NCBI GenBank assembly: GCA_902489945.1
Contig: CABUBZ010000023.1
Coordinates: 1-30,547 of the forward strand
DNA: 30,547 nt
Direction: 5' to 3'
Source of the DNA: an uncultured Collinsella sp.
GTDB lineage: Bacteria > Actinomycetota > Coriobacteriia > Coriobacteriales > Coriobacteriaceae
How positions within the stretch are numbered: the stretch's first letter is position 1; each line of letters starts with the position of its first letter. Both the position numbers and the translations under genes were made by a program. The notes under the pieces are model-generated. The model did no database searches. It saw only the letters and a list, made by a program, of their open reading frames with translations, and was not told the origin of the DNA. Shown piece by piece: positions 14,936 through 22,550 of the stretch.

Positions 14936-16339
14936 TTGAATCTGAGCAAGTCTAAAATCAACGCACTTCTGGCCCTCGTGCTCTTCACCTTCGCCTTCCT
15001 TGCCGCCGAGTTTCGCTTCGATATCAATGTCGGGCTGCTCGCCGGTGCCGAACGTGTTGTGATTGCGCAGGGCTTCATCCTGGGCGCAAGCGTCATCGGC
15101 TTTATCGGATACGCGCCGTTGCTGTCCCTCGCCCAGCGCAAAGGCCAGGCCCAGGCAACCGCCACCGCCGCCGTCCCCATCGCCATTATGGGCTTGGCCC
15201 AGATTCAATTCCCCACAGGACCGCTTGTGCTCGAGATTCTGGGGTGCGCGGCATTCCTTGGACTCGGTCTGCTGGGCGCCGCGGCACATCATGCTTTTGC
15301 GCTGGCATTCCAAGACGACCCCAAGCTCGCCACCGGTGCAGGAGCGGCCTATGCCGCAGGCATCCTAATGCAGTTCGCCACCAACCTGATTGATTGCGGT
15401 GGCATCGCCGAGCTCATCATTCTTGGCGCGGCAACAATTGTCATCGCCGCCCTCAGCGCCGCCCCCCAAAAGGCCGCCAAGAGCTCCGGCGACCTCGCCA
15501 ATCCCTTTGCCGAGCCCTCGCACGCCCTCGCCAAGCAGGCATACTGGAGCATTGCGCTCGTCATGATTCTCGCCTGTCTGTTCTCGACGCTCGATAACGT
15601 CGTCACGTTTTCCAACGCCCACGGCACAATCGCGGTGCAGACCTGGCCGCGACTCTTTTTGGCAGCAAGCGGCCTGGTCGCCGGCATCATCTTTGATCTC
15701 GCCGAGCGTCGCTACATGGGACTCGTCATGCTCGGCGTCACGGTGCTCTCCACCATCTCAATCTTAGCCGTGGAAGCCGGCGCCGATCCCAACCTGGGTC
15801 TCATCGTCTTTTACCTGAGCTCGGGCTTTTTCGTCACGTTCTTTACCGCCACGTTTACTCAGCTGGCACCGCGCATGCACGCGCCCGCCCTCTGGGCCGG
15901 CATGGGTCGCGCGGCCAACAATGTGTGCGCGTTCACCACATCGGGCATCTCGCTGGCGCTCGTGACCTCGGGCAACGTCGCCCTTATCATGATCGGCGCG
16001 CTCATGCTGCTCGTAGCAGCCAGCGTTGCGTTCGTTGCCGCGGGTCTATTCCGCCTGCCCCAAACCAAGCAGGAGCGCGAGCATCAGCAACGAGCCGAGG
16101 AAGCACTTGCCGCGCCCACCATCGAGGAGCAGCGCCAGGCCTTTATCGCCAACCACGGCCTCACCCCGCGCGAAGTCGATGTGCTCATGGCTGTAACCCA
16201 AGACGAGCGCCCGCTCAAGCAGATCGCCGAGGAACTCGGCATCTCGATGCGCATGGTTCAGCGCCACCTGAGCTCCATCTACCAAAAGACCGACACGCAA
16301 ACGCGCGCCGGTCTCACCAAAGCCTTCCCCTCGCTCTAA
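14936..16339 (+). CDS. LuxR-family regulator fused to a polytopic membrane domain
   Basis: A membrane-embedded transcription factor of 467 residues. About 400 residues form roughly twelve hydrophobic segments, resembling a transporter-like sensor domain. The last 60 are a LuxR/GerE helix-turn-helix with GLTPREVDVLMAV and IAEELGISMRMVQRHLSSIY. This architecture is frequent in Coriobacteriia. The start is assigned to TTG 14936: AAAGGA lies about 7 bases before it, and the membrane domain begins a few residues later; the frame is open back to ATG 14693, but that would overlap the divergent surface-protein start and adds a Cys/Arg-rich segment without membrane character. It is divergent from the surface-protein genes, so it may control them, which is inference. 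The signal is unknown. Confidence 0.87.
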   Translation: MNLSKSKINALLALVLFTFAFLAAEFRFDINVGLLAGAERVVIAQGFILGASVIGFIGYAPLLSLAQRKGQAQATATAAVPIAIMGLAQIQFPTGPLVLEILGCAAFLGLGLLGAAAHHAFALAFQDDPKLATGAGAAYAAGILMQFATNLIDCGGIAELIILGAATIVIAALSAAPQKAAKSSGDLANPFAEPSHALAKQAYWSIALVMILACLFSTLDNVVTFSNAHGTIAVQTWPRLFLAASGLVAGIIFDLAERRYMGLVMLGVTVLSTISILAVEAGADPNLGLIVFYLSSGFFVTFFTATFTQLAPRMHAPALWAGMGRAANNVCAFTTSGISLALVTSGNVALIMIGALMLLVAASVAFVAAGLFRLPQTKQEREHQQRAEEALAAPTIEEQRQAFIANHGLTPREVDVLMAVTQDERPLKQIAEELGISMRMVQRHLSSIYQKTDTQTRAGLTKAFPSL

Positions 16340-16343
16340 AACA

Positions 16344-16380
16344 AAAACCACCGCAAAGGTGCCCCCTTTGCAGTGGTTTT
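16344..16380. terminator. Bidirectional terminator between luxR-type gene and cytidylate-kinase-like gene
   Basis: AAAACCACCGCAAAGG pairs with CCTTTGCAGTGGTTTT with one G-T pair; T-runs occur on both strands, so it can end both convergent genes. It is a shortened member of the CCACCACAAAG repeat family whose loop has lost ACAG from GGGGACAG. Confidence 0.75.
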
Positions 16381-16385
16381 GGAGT

Positions 16386-17009
16386 CTAGCCTTCGAGCTG
16401 AGCTACTTTGTAGCGGTAGGCTGCGGCGATGACGTCCTTGCAGCCCTCGCGGCCCAGCTTGGCGCGGTTGACGACGATGTCCTTGCCGCTCGTCATCTTC
16501 CACTTGCCGGCGCTGTAGCGCTTGTAGAATGCCTCGCGCGCCTTCTGCTGCTGTTTGACCAGCTTGGCGCCCTTCTTTTTGTTGAGGCCACGCTTCTTAC
16601 GCACAATCTCGACGCGGTCCTCAAAGGGAGCGGTCACCAACACGGCAATGTGATTGGGGTTGTTGCGCAGCAGATAATCGGACAGACGGCCCTCGATAAT
16701 GCAGCTCTCGGTCTCGCCCAGGTCCAAAATCACCTGGCTCATCTTTTGAAACAGTTTGTCCGAGTACGAACGGGCATCGTAGCGGTCGGGCAGAAACGCC
16801 ATGTTCTCCACGGCCAGACGCTCATCATAGGCCGCCATCTTATCGAGCGACTCGCCCGCGCGCAGCGACGCGCGCACCAGTAGCTCGTTGTCGTACAGCG
16901 GAATCCCCAACTCGTTGGCAAGCATGCGACCAATCTCGTGACCCTCGGCACCAAAGTCGCGCGCGATGGTAATGACCACAGGATTCTTCTTATTCTCCAG
17001 ATCGCTCAT
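16386..17009 (-). CDS. Cytidylate kinase-like family protein
   Basis: A 207-residue P-loop-type protein of the Cytidylate_kin2 (PF13189-like) family. The N-terminus VVITIARDFGAEGHEIGRML is the degenerate Walker A region of this family (usually GSGGREIG); later IIEGRLSDYLL and a basic lid-like stretch RKKRGLNKKKGAKLVKQQQK are seen. Family members are annotated as nucleotide kinases, but the substrate is usually untested, and the classical Cmk is a different protein. AAGGAA precedes ATG 17009. It is a single gene, ended by the hairpin at 16344-16380. Confidence 0.82.
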   Translation of the reverse strand: MSDLENKKNPVVITIARDFGAEGHEIGRMLANELGIPLYDNELLVRASLRAGESLDKMAAYDERLAVENMAFLPDRYDARSYSDKLFQKMSQVILDLGETESCIIEGRLSDYLLRNNPNHIAVLVTAPFEDRVEIVRKKRGLNKKKGAKLVKQQQKAREAFYKRYSAGKWKMTSGKDIVVNRAKLGREGCKDVIAAAYRYKVAQLEG

Positions 17010-17074
17010 CGCGATTCCTTTCTAACAAATGAGAAAAAGGCGATTCCTGATTCCCATTTTGTCACTTACGGCCG

Positions 17075-17180
17075 TCCTGGTTTCCCAAGTGCGGCAGATT
17101 GCCCCGAAAGAGGAGCGCCGCGTACTAAATGTACGCAAGCGACGATTGAGGGGCAAGGTGCCGTGCTTGGGGAAGCAGGA
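17075..17180. repeat. Long hairpin directly after the permease stop
   Basis: Arms 17075-17105 and 17150-17180 are complementary at most positions (shared parts include TTGCCCC / GGGGCAA and CCTGGTTTCC / GGGGAAGCAGG). A smaller hairpin GCGTAC / GTACGC (about 17120-17135) sits between them. The outer arm ends on the base next to the TAG stop of the amino acid permease at 17181. No T-run. It may stop or protect the ABC operon transcript. Confidence 0.6.
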
Positions 17181-17819
17181 CTATGCGGCCACGATGCGGC
17201 GTTGATACGCCCTCACCAGCAGCGAGATACCAAAGTTCAGCGCAAAGTACATTGCAAACACCAGGCCGTAGAGCATGAGCACCTGTGACAGGTCGATCGC
17301 ATGCGCCATTACGACGTTTGCCGTGTACATGAGCTCGGCCACGTTGATGCCCGAAAGATACGAACTGTCCTTGATAACGGTCGTGCACTGGCTAAACAGA
17401 GCCGGAATAATCGTCTTAAACGTCTGCGGCAGGATGATATAGCGCATGGTGGCAAAAAAGCCGAAGCCCTGGCTCTGCGCCGCCTCAAACTGGCCACGCG
17501 GAATCGAGTTGAGGCCGCCGCGCACAATCTCGGCCATAACGGCGCTGGTAAACAGCGTAAAGGCGATGGTCGAAATCACAATATCCAGACCCTGCACCGT
17601 AAAGTAGATAAACAGGATCCACAGCAGGTTAGGCGTGCAGCGGAACAGCTCGATATAGGCGCTCACCAAAATGCGGAACGGACGGGGCGCATAGCTCTTG
17701 ACGAGCGCCAGCACCGTGCCAAAGATGAGCGAGAAAAAGATCGACAGCGCCGAGATCTCGATGGTCTTAACAAAGCCGCCCCAGATGTAGAGCAGGTTGG
17801 TCGCGTTGAAGATTTCCAT
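17181..17819 (-). CDS. Polar amino acid ABC transporter permease, last gene of the operon
   Basis: A 212-residue membrane subunit of the HisM/GlnP family, with about five hydrophobic segments and the EAA loop EAAQSQGFGFFATMRYIILP, which contacts the ATPase. Typical features ELFRCTPNLLWILFIYF and MAEIVRGGLNSIPRGQFEAA are present. It starts 3 bases after the stop of the partner permease, so the two are translated together and probably form a heterodimeric channel. Its hairpin-rich 3' flank begins immediately at the stop codon. Confidence 0.92.
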   Translation of the reverse strand: MEIFNATNLLYIWGGFVKTIEISALSIFFSLIFGTVLALVKSYAPRPFRILVSAYIELFRCTPNLLWILFIYFTVQGLDIVISTIAFTLFTSAVMAEIVRGGLNSIPRGQFEAAQSQGFGFFATMRYIILPQTFKTIIPALFSQCTTVIKDSSYLSGINVAELMYTANVVMAHAIDLSQVLMLYGLVFAMYFALNFGISLLVRAYQRRIVAA

Positions 17820-17822
17820 GCG

Positions 17823-18569
17823 CTAGGCCTCCTCTACGTTGTCGAGTCCCAGCTCGGCCAGACTCACGCCGCGCGGACGCTCCTTGGAGCGGCGCTCGAG
17901 CCACTGCACCAGCATGGCGAGCGGAAAACAGATAATGAAGTACATAAGGCAGCAGACGATGTATCCCTGCAGGTAACCGTACAGACTCACAAAGTTGTCG
18001 GAACGGTACATAAGGTCGCCGCCAGCCACAAGCGCCAGCACCGATGTGTTCTTGACCAGGTTGAGCGCCTGGTTACACAGCGGCGGCAAAATGATCTTGA
18101 ACGTCTGGGGCAGCACGATGTACCAGTATGCCTGCGCACGGGTGAAGCCCTGGCTCTGGGCCGCCTCCATCTGACCGCGCGGAACCGCCTCGATGCCAGT
18201 GCGGATGACCTCCGAAATGTAGGCCGCGTGATACAGGCCCACGCCCAAGAAGCCCAACACGAACGGCGCGATGCGCACCGGCTGGTCGGCACCGGTTATG
18301 GCCTGCAAAAACTGCGGACCGGCCATGTACATAAAGAGCACCTGTACGGGCAACGGGGTGTTCTGGTAAAACTCCACGTACACGCGGCTGATCGCACGCA
18401 GCACACGCGAACGGGTGGTAGAGAACACACCCAGCAGCGTGCCCAGCACCAGCGACAACAGCAGACCTGCAACGACCACCTGCAACGTCACGCCAAAGCC
18501 CTCCCAGAAGGGCCCCATGTTTTGAAATGTCGTCGACCAACGGTCGGCGTCAAATAATCCTTCGAGCAT
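17823..18569 (-). CDS. Polar amino acid ABC transporter permease
   Basis: A 248-residue membrane subunit paired with the downstream permease. It carries YVEFYQNTPLPVQVLFMY, SEVIRTGIEAVPRGQMEAA and the EAA loop EAAQSQGFTRAQAYWYIVLP. ATG 18569 is chosen over the upstream in-frame codon at 18602 because AAGGAAGGAA lies about 6 bases before it, and the longer version would run back over the stop of the binding-protein gene. Its C-terminal tail is longer and more charged than that of its partner. Confidence 0.92.
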   Translation of the reverse strand: MLEGLFDADRWSTTFQNMGPFWEGFGVTLQVVVAGLLLSLVLGTLLGVFSTTRSRVLRAISRVYVEFYQNTPLPVQVLFMYMAGPQFLQAITGADQPVRIAPFVLGFLGVGLYHAAYISEVIRTGIEAVPRGQMEAAQSQGFTRAQAYWYIVLPQTFKIILPPLCNQALNLVKNTSVLALVAGGDLMYRSDNFVSLYGYLQGYIVCCLMYFIICFPLAMLVQWLERRSKERPRGVSLAELGLDNVEEA

Positions 18570-18594
18570 TTGATTCCTTCCTTGGACGATGCGC

Positions 18595-19470
18595 CTATAC
18601 AAGACCCCAGGTTTTGACCTCTTGGTCGAGCCAGCCGTCGGCCAGGCGATCGCAAATCACCTGATCGACCACGGCCGAAAGGTCGCAGCCTTTCTTGGTC
18701 GCCACGCCGTAGCCCTGCTCGCCAAACTTGACCTCGGGCTGCAGCAGCTCAACGGTCTCGTTCATGTAACCAGCCAGCGTGGAGCGGTCCATGGCAAAGA
18801 CGTCGATATTGCCGGCGTCGAGCGAACTCTTGATGATGGGGTAGCCGCTAAAGGCCCTAAACTCGGGTTTACAGCTAAAGCCGTTGTCCTTGATCATCTG
18901 CTCGATCAGGCCCTGCGTGGTGGCACCCTGGCTCACGCCAATAACCTTGCCGTCCAGGTCCTCAATCGAGGTAAAGCCCGAACGCTTCTTGACCATGAGT
19001 CCCACGTAGTCGGTGCGGTACGGCGTCGAGAAATCCCAGCTCTTCTTGCGCTCGTCGGTAATGGTGTAGGTCGCCGCGACCACATCGAGCTGGCCGTTAT
19101 CGATCAGCGGGCCGCGCGTCTTGGGCGTTACATCGGTAAACTCGACAAGCTCCTGGGCGCGGGCATCCTTGTAGCTCACACCAAAGACGGCAGCGGCGAT
19201 CTGGTAGCACAAATCGACTTCCATGCCCTCAAAGCGGCCCTTGGCGGTGTCGTAATAGCCATAGCCGGGAACGTCCTTCTTAACGCCGGCATTCAGATGG
19301 CCACGCGACTTGATGGCCGCAAGTTTGGACCCCTTGTCGGAGCCCTCGCCGCTGGTGGAGTTGCCGCAACCGGCAAGCGCGGTCCCCGTCAGCGCGAGCA
19401 TGCCGGCGCCCGCCAGCTGCAAAAAGTGACGGCGCGATACAGCCGCCCTCGTCATATCCGTCATGTCCAT
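18595..19470 (-). CDS. Amino acid ABC transporter substrate-binding lipoprotein
   Basis: Extracellular receptor of the importer, family SBP_bac_3, 291 residues. The N-terminus has SRRHFLQLAGAG, a twin-arginine-like motif, and a lipobox LAGC with Cys near residue 35, so it is probably exported folded and lipid-anchored. The mature part contains GRFEGMEVDLCYQIAAAVFG, KTRGPLIDNGQLDVVAAT and TITDERKKSWDFSTPYRTD, close to glutamate/aspartate-binding proteins of the PEB1/GluB type. Substrate preference is therefore likely acidic, but not certain. ATG 19470 has GGTG a few bases upstream; GTG 19473 is an alternative. Confidence 0.9.
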   Translation of the reverse strand: MDMTDMTRAAVSRRHFLQLAGAGMLALTGTALAGCGNSTSGEGSDKGSKLAAIKSRGHLNAGVKKDVPGYGYYDTAKGRFEGMEVDLCYQIAAAVFGVSYKDARAQELVEFTDVTPKTRGPLIDNGQLDVVAATYTITDERKKSWDFSTPYRTDYVGLMVKKRSGFTSIEDLDGKVIGVSQGATTQGLIEQMIKDNGFSCKPEFRAFSGYPIIKSSLDAGNIDVFAMDRSTLAGYMNETVELLQPEVKFGEQGYGVATKKGCDLSAVVDQVICDRLADGWLDQEVKTWGLV

Positions 19471-19478
19471 CACCGCAC

Positions 19479-20210
19479 CTAGTGCAGAATCTTGGACAGG
19501 AACTCGCGACAGCGCGGGTTCTCGGGGTTATCGAAGAAGTGCTCGGGCGTGCCCTCCTCCAGAATGCGGCCGTCCTCCATAAAGATGACGCGGTCGGCCA
19601 CCTGGCGCGCAAAGCCCATCTCGTGCGTCACGCAGATCATGGTGATGTCCTCCTGCGCGAGCTCAATCATAACGTCCAGGACTTCCTGGACCATCTCGGG
19701 GTCGAGCGCCGAGGTCGGCTCGTCAAACAAGATGATGGGCTGTTTGGTGCACAGGGCACGGGCGATGGCAATGCGCTGCTGCTGACCACCCGAGAGGTTC
19801 TGCGGATACTCGCCGGCCTTATGCGCCATGCCGACGCGCTTGAGCGCGGCGATGGCAATCTCGGTCGCCTCCTCCTTGCTCTTCTTTTGCAGCTTGATGG
19901 GCGCGAGCGTCAGGTTGCCGAGCACCGTCATGTTGGGATACAGGTTGAACTGCTGGAACACCATGGAACTATACTTGCGAGCCATCTCCAGGTGGTTCTT
20001 TTTGGTGAGCGGCGTACCGTCGATGACGACCTCGCCCGACGTGGGCTCCTCCAGATAATCGACGCAACGGATGAGCGTCGACTTACCCGAACCGGAAGGC
20101 CCGATCATTACGAGCTTCTCGCCGCGCTTGACGGTGAGATTGATATCTTTGAGCACATGCAGGTCGCCAAAGTACTTGTTGAGATGCTTGATCTCGATCA
20201 TGTCTGCCAT
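19479..20210 (-). CDS. Polar amino acid ABC transporter ATPase (GlnQ-like)
   Basis: A 243-residue ATPase, first gene of the importer operon. It has Walker A GPSGSGKST (about 38-46), the Q-loop in MVFQQFNLYPNMTVLGN, signature LSGGQQQRIAIARAL, Walker B IILFDEPTSALDPEMV and the switch His in CVTHEMGFA, all typical of the GlnQ/GltL group. ATG 20210 follows AAGGGA. The order ATPase, binding protein, permease, permease with short gaps makes one complete importer. Confidence 0.95.
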   Translation of the reverse strand: MADMIEIKHLNKYFGDLHVLKDINLTVKRGEKLVMIGPSGSGKSTLIRCVDYLEEPTSGEVVIDGTPLTKKNHLEMARKYSSMVFQQFNLYPNMTVLGNLTLAPIKLQKKSKEEATEIAIAALKRVGMAHKAGEYPQNLSGGQQQRIAIARALCTKQPIILFDEPTSALDPEMVQEVLDVMIELAQEDITMICVTHEMGFARQVADRVIFMEDGRILEEGTPEHFFDNPENPRCREFLSKILH

Positions 20211-20245
20211 GAATGTCCCTTCCCTGCGTTTACACGAGTTGAACT

Positions 20246-20251
20246 ATTGTA
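20246..20251 (-). promoter_or_regulatory. Possible -10 box for the amino acid importer
   Basis: TACAAT on the minus strand lies 35 bases before the ATPase start codon. No clear -35 hexamer was found at 16-18 bases, so this is tentative. Confidence 0.3.
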
Positions 20252-20316
20252 CGGAAAGAACCACGTTTCCGCAGTCCACACTACATTCCCGTAAAGAACC
20301 CGCAACCTTCCGCCCA

Positions 20317-20383
20317 CTCATTGGGGACAGACTTAAATGAGTATCTGCTCATTGGGCACTCATTTAAGTCTGTCCCCAATGAG
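20317..20383. repeat. Perfect palindromic GGGGAC element
   Basis: Arms of 25 bases (20317-20341 and 20359-20383) are exact reverse complements, each containing GGGGACAGACTTAAATGAG. Each arm is itself a small hairpin (CTCATT, loop GGGGACAGACTTA, AATGAG). The 17-base centre includes a further CTCATTGGG, as if a third partial unit had been there. Confidence 0.8.
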
Positions 20384-20464
20384 CGCCCAATAACCAGCCA
20401 GAGGAGGCGCCCTTCATCAGACCCAAAAATAATCTAACCGCCCTTGTTGAGCATAAGTCAGCGA

Positions 20465-20563
20465 AAACCCGTACACGCGAGCAAGGTGACGTGAAATGAA
20501 AGGGCGCAGACCTTATGGTCGCGCCCTTGAAATTGAACGTCAGATTGCCGTGTGTACGGGTTT
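20465..20563. repeat. Long imperfect hairpin downstream of yqeY
   Basis: The ends AAACCCGTACAC and GTGTACGGGTTT are perfectly complementary and the centre AAGGGCGC / GCGCCCTT is too; between them pairing is partial (TGACGT/ACGTCA and others). The 99-base unit would fold as one rod with an apical GACC-TTAT-GGTC loop. It is unrelated to the GGGGAC family. Confidence 0.6.
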
Positions 20564-20576
20564 GCAGCGTCGAGCC

Positions 20577-20604
20577 GTTACGCGGTTTGGTAAAACCGCG
20601 TAAC
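20577..20604 (-). terminator. Perfect 12-base stem at the yqeY stop
   Basis: GTTACGCGGTTT (20577-20588) pairs exactly with 20593-20604 across GGTA. It lies 3 bases after the TAA of yqeY. There is no T-run beyond the stem, so it is terminator-like in position but not in full form. Confidence 0.5.
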
Positions 20605-20607
20605 AAA

Positions 20608-21051
20608 TTACGCGAGTTTGGCTCCGACGATCTTTGCCGCGGCCGGCTTATCGAAGTTGCCGCCAGTGGCCTTGCCGAGTGCACCCATAACCTGGCCCAT
20701 CTGCTTCTTGGACGTGGCGCCCAGCTCGGCGATGACCTGCTCGATCAGAGCCTCGAGCTCCTCGCCCGAAACCTGCGCGGGCAGCAGGCTCTCCAGAATC
20801 TTGACCTGCTCGGTCAGGTTGTCGGTACGCTCCTGGTCGGTGCCGGCCTTGATGGACATCTCCAGCGTCTCGCTCGTCTGCTTGATCAGACGCTTGATCA
20901 TGCTGTTGACGTCTTCCTCGGTCACATCGCGGCGCTCATTGACCTCGATATTCTTCACCTCGGCCTTAACCTGGCGAATGATGGACAGGCGAACCTTGTC
21001 CTTGGCCTTCATGGCCGCGATCATTTCCTTCTGCAGCTCTTCGTTAGTCAT
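20608..21051 (-). CDS. yqeY: GatB/YqeY domain protein
   Basis: A small helical protein of 147 residues sharing the C-terminal fold of the GatB amidotransferase subunit; it may assist tRNA-dependent amidation or bind tRNA, but its role is not settled. Family features are KDKVRLSIIRQVKAEVKNIEV near the start (shown in part as LSIIRQVKAEVKN), SLLPAQVSGEELEALIEQ and the closing GKATGGNFDKPAAAKIVGAKL. ATG 21051 is chosen over TTG 21057 because GAGAGGA lies 7 bases before the ATG. It follows the PpiC gene by 54 bases on the same strand and may be co-transcribed. Confidence 0.92.
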   Translation of the reverse strand: MTNEELQKEMIAAMKAKDKVRLSIIRQVKAEVKNIEVNERRDVTEEDVNSMIKRLIKQTSETLEMSIKAGTDQERTDNLTEQVKILESLLPAQVSGEELEALIEQVIAELGATSKKQMGQVMGALGKATGGNFDKPAAAKIVGAKLA

Positions 21052-21105
21052 CTGCAAATCCTCTCTAATAGCGTGGGCGGCACTCGCGCGAGCACCGCCC
21101 CATGA

Positions 21106-22326
21106 TTACTCAGTCGTCGACGAATCGTCGGTCGAACTCTTGGTGATGCCCTTCAGACTCACGTTATAGGGTACGTCCTTGGGCATGGGGTTGACGGTGA
21201 TGTCGGCATCCTTCTTGTACTGTTCCAGCCACTCGCTGTACGCGGTGCTGGCCGCTTGCGTCTTCACCACGTTGGAGACGTACTTTTTGATGGCCTTGGG
21301 CACCTGGTTGATGTCATCAACCTGATTATCGACATGGAAGTAGTCGGTGCACTTGATGATGTGGTAACCATAGGTCGACTCGATGACTTCGCTCACGTCG
21401 CCCTTGTTGAGCCCCTCGAGCGCCGTCTGGTAGCTGTCGACAAAGGTGGTGAGCTTATCCCAGCCCACATCGCCCTTCTTCTCCTTGGAACCGGTGTCCT
21501 CGGAGTACTGCTCAACGGCGTCCTCAAAGCTCAGCTCACCGGAGTTGATCTTGTCCAGGCACTCCTGCGCCTTGGCCTTGGCGGCAGCCTTGTCCTCGTC
21601 GGAAGCGTCGGAATCAACCTTGATCAGGATGTTCGACGAGCGGCGGGCGTCGTTGTAGCTGGACAGGTTTTCGTTGATGTAATCGACAATCTCGCTGTCC
21701 TTGGGCTTGCTCGTGGGCGCGACGGCATCCTTGAGTTTCTGCTGCGCTAGACTCTCCTTGAGCGAATCCTTGTAGGTATCCTCGGTATAGCCGTAGGTCT
21801 TGAGGGTCTTCTTAAAGGCCTTGGCACCGCCCGCGCTCTTGCACGCGTCCTTCCAGGCCTTCTCGACCTCCTCGTCCGATACCGTCACACCGTTCTCCTT
21901 CTGTGCCTGCTGAAGCAGAATCTGCTGCGTGTAGGAGTCGATGAGTTGCTTGCGATACTTCTTGGGCGTGAGGTCATTGTCGACCAGGTACTGCGCCCAG
22001 TCCTTGTCCTTGGTGTAGCCGTAGGACGTGCGCATGCTCATGATCTGCTTGGTCACGGTGTCCTCGGTGAGGTTGGTGCCGTTGATGGTAGCAGCAACAC
22101 CGCCGGTCAGCTTGTAGCCCGAGGTGTCCTCGGCCTGCGACATAAGGCCGGAGCACGCCATGGCAGAGACGGAAAGCAGCATTGCCAGCACGCCGATGAC
22201 CACCAGGACGATCTTGACGGTCTTGGACACATAGGTCTTGCGCTGCTTCTTACGAGAGCTGGAGGCGGCGCGGGACTGCTGCTCGGGCGTCGGCGCGGCC
22301 TCGGGGTTCTTTTTCTTGTTTGCCAT
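21106..22326 (-). CDS. Membrane-anchored peptidyl-prolyl isomerase, PpiC/SurA type
   Basis: A 406-residue extracytoplasmic foldase. A basic cytoplasmic tail is followed by one membrane segment (about 38-58). Then come a SurA-N-like helical region with paired KxYGYTxD motifs (SYGYTKDKDW, KTYGYTEDTY) and a parvulin domain with NILIKVDSDASDEDK, GELSFEDAVEQYSED, GDVGWDKLT and ESTYGYHIIKC. It probably helps fold secreted proteins such as the surface proteins in this window. The Cys after the membrane segment (AMACSG) is not a good lipobox. ATG 22326 has AAAGG 6 bases upstream; the open frame to 22425 runs into repeat sequence. Confidence 0.9.
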   Translation of the reverse strand: MANKKKNPEAAPTPEQQSRAASSSRKKQRKTYVSKTVKIVLVVIGVLAMLLSVSAMACSGLMSQAEDTSGYKLTGGVAATINGTNLTEDTVTKQIMSMRTSYGYTKDKDWAQYLVDNDLTPKKYRKQLIDSYTQQILLQQAQKENGVTVSDEEVEKAWKDACKSAGGAKAFKKTLKTYGYTEDTYKDSLKESLAQQKLKDAVAPTSKPKDSEIVDYINENLSSYNDARRSSNILIKVDSDASDEDKAAAKAKAQECLDKINSGELSFEDAVEQYSEDTGSKEKKGDVGWDKLTTFVDSYQTALEGLNKGDVSEVIESTYGYHIIKCTDYFHVDNQVDDINQVPKAIKKYVSNVVKTQAASTAYSEWLEQYKKDADITVNPMPKDVPYNVSLKGITKSSTDDSSTTE

Positions 22327-22399
22327 ATTTGGCCTTTCGCAAAACGAATCGAACAAACGCCATTGTGTCACAACGCAGCCCCCACGGCACACCTGGCGC

Positions 22400-22450
22400 A
22401 AAGGGGACAGGTTAATCTGCACCATTTTGGTGCAAAGGTGACAGATTTGG
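22400..22450. repeat. GGGGACAG hairpin upstream of the PpiC gene
   Basis: A 7-base stem TGCACCA / TGGTGCA with a TTT loop (22418-22434) is flanked by AATCTG / CAGATT. AAAGGGGACAG lies on the left and AAAGGTGACAG on the right, two related cores, so this looks like two fused or partly decayed units. Confidence 0.55.
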
Positions 22451-22454
22451 CAGT

Positions 22455-22538
22455 TGGCAGTTAGGGACGTTCCTTTTCTGCCGGCAGTTAGGGACAGTCC
22501 CCAAGTGCCGGCACATAAGGAACGTCCCTAAGTGCCGG
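22455..22538. repeat. Nested GGGAC palindrome between PTS and PpiC genes
   Basis: The outer arms 22455-22486 and 22506-22538 are largely complementary (TTAGGGACGTTCCTT and TGCCGGCA shared). The centre TTAGGGACAGTCCCCAA is itself a small palindrome. Three GGGAC cores occur in 84 bases. It lies just after the PTS IIA stop (22551, minus strand). Confidence 0.7.
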
Positions 22539-22550
22539 CTTAGCCCGACC

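Larger units (their letters stand above)
20211..20607. other. Gene-free gap with three hairpins
   Basis: The 397 bases between yqeY (3' end) and the ABC ATPase (5' end) contain no credible gene. From right to left on the minus strand they would hold the yqeY terminal hairpins (20577-20604, 20465-20563), a perfect GGGGAC palindrome (20317-20383), and the importer promoter region with a TACAAT box (20246-20251). Confidence 0.65.

Noticed and set aside
17301..18557. 418-codon open frame on the plus strand
   Set aside because: Antisense to two clear ABC permeases; the translation is His/Arg/Gln-rich with no recognisable domain.
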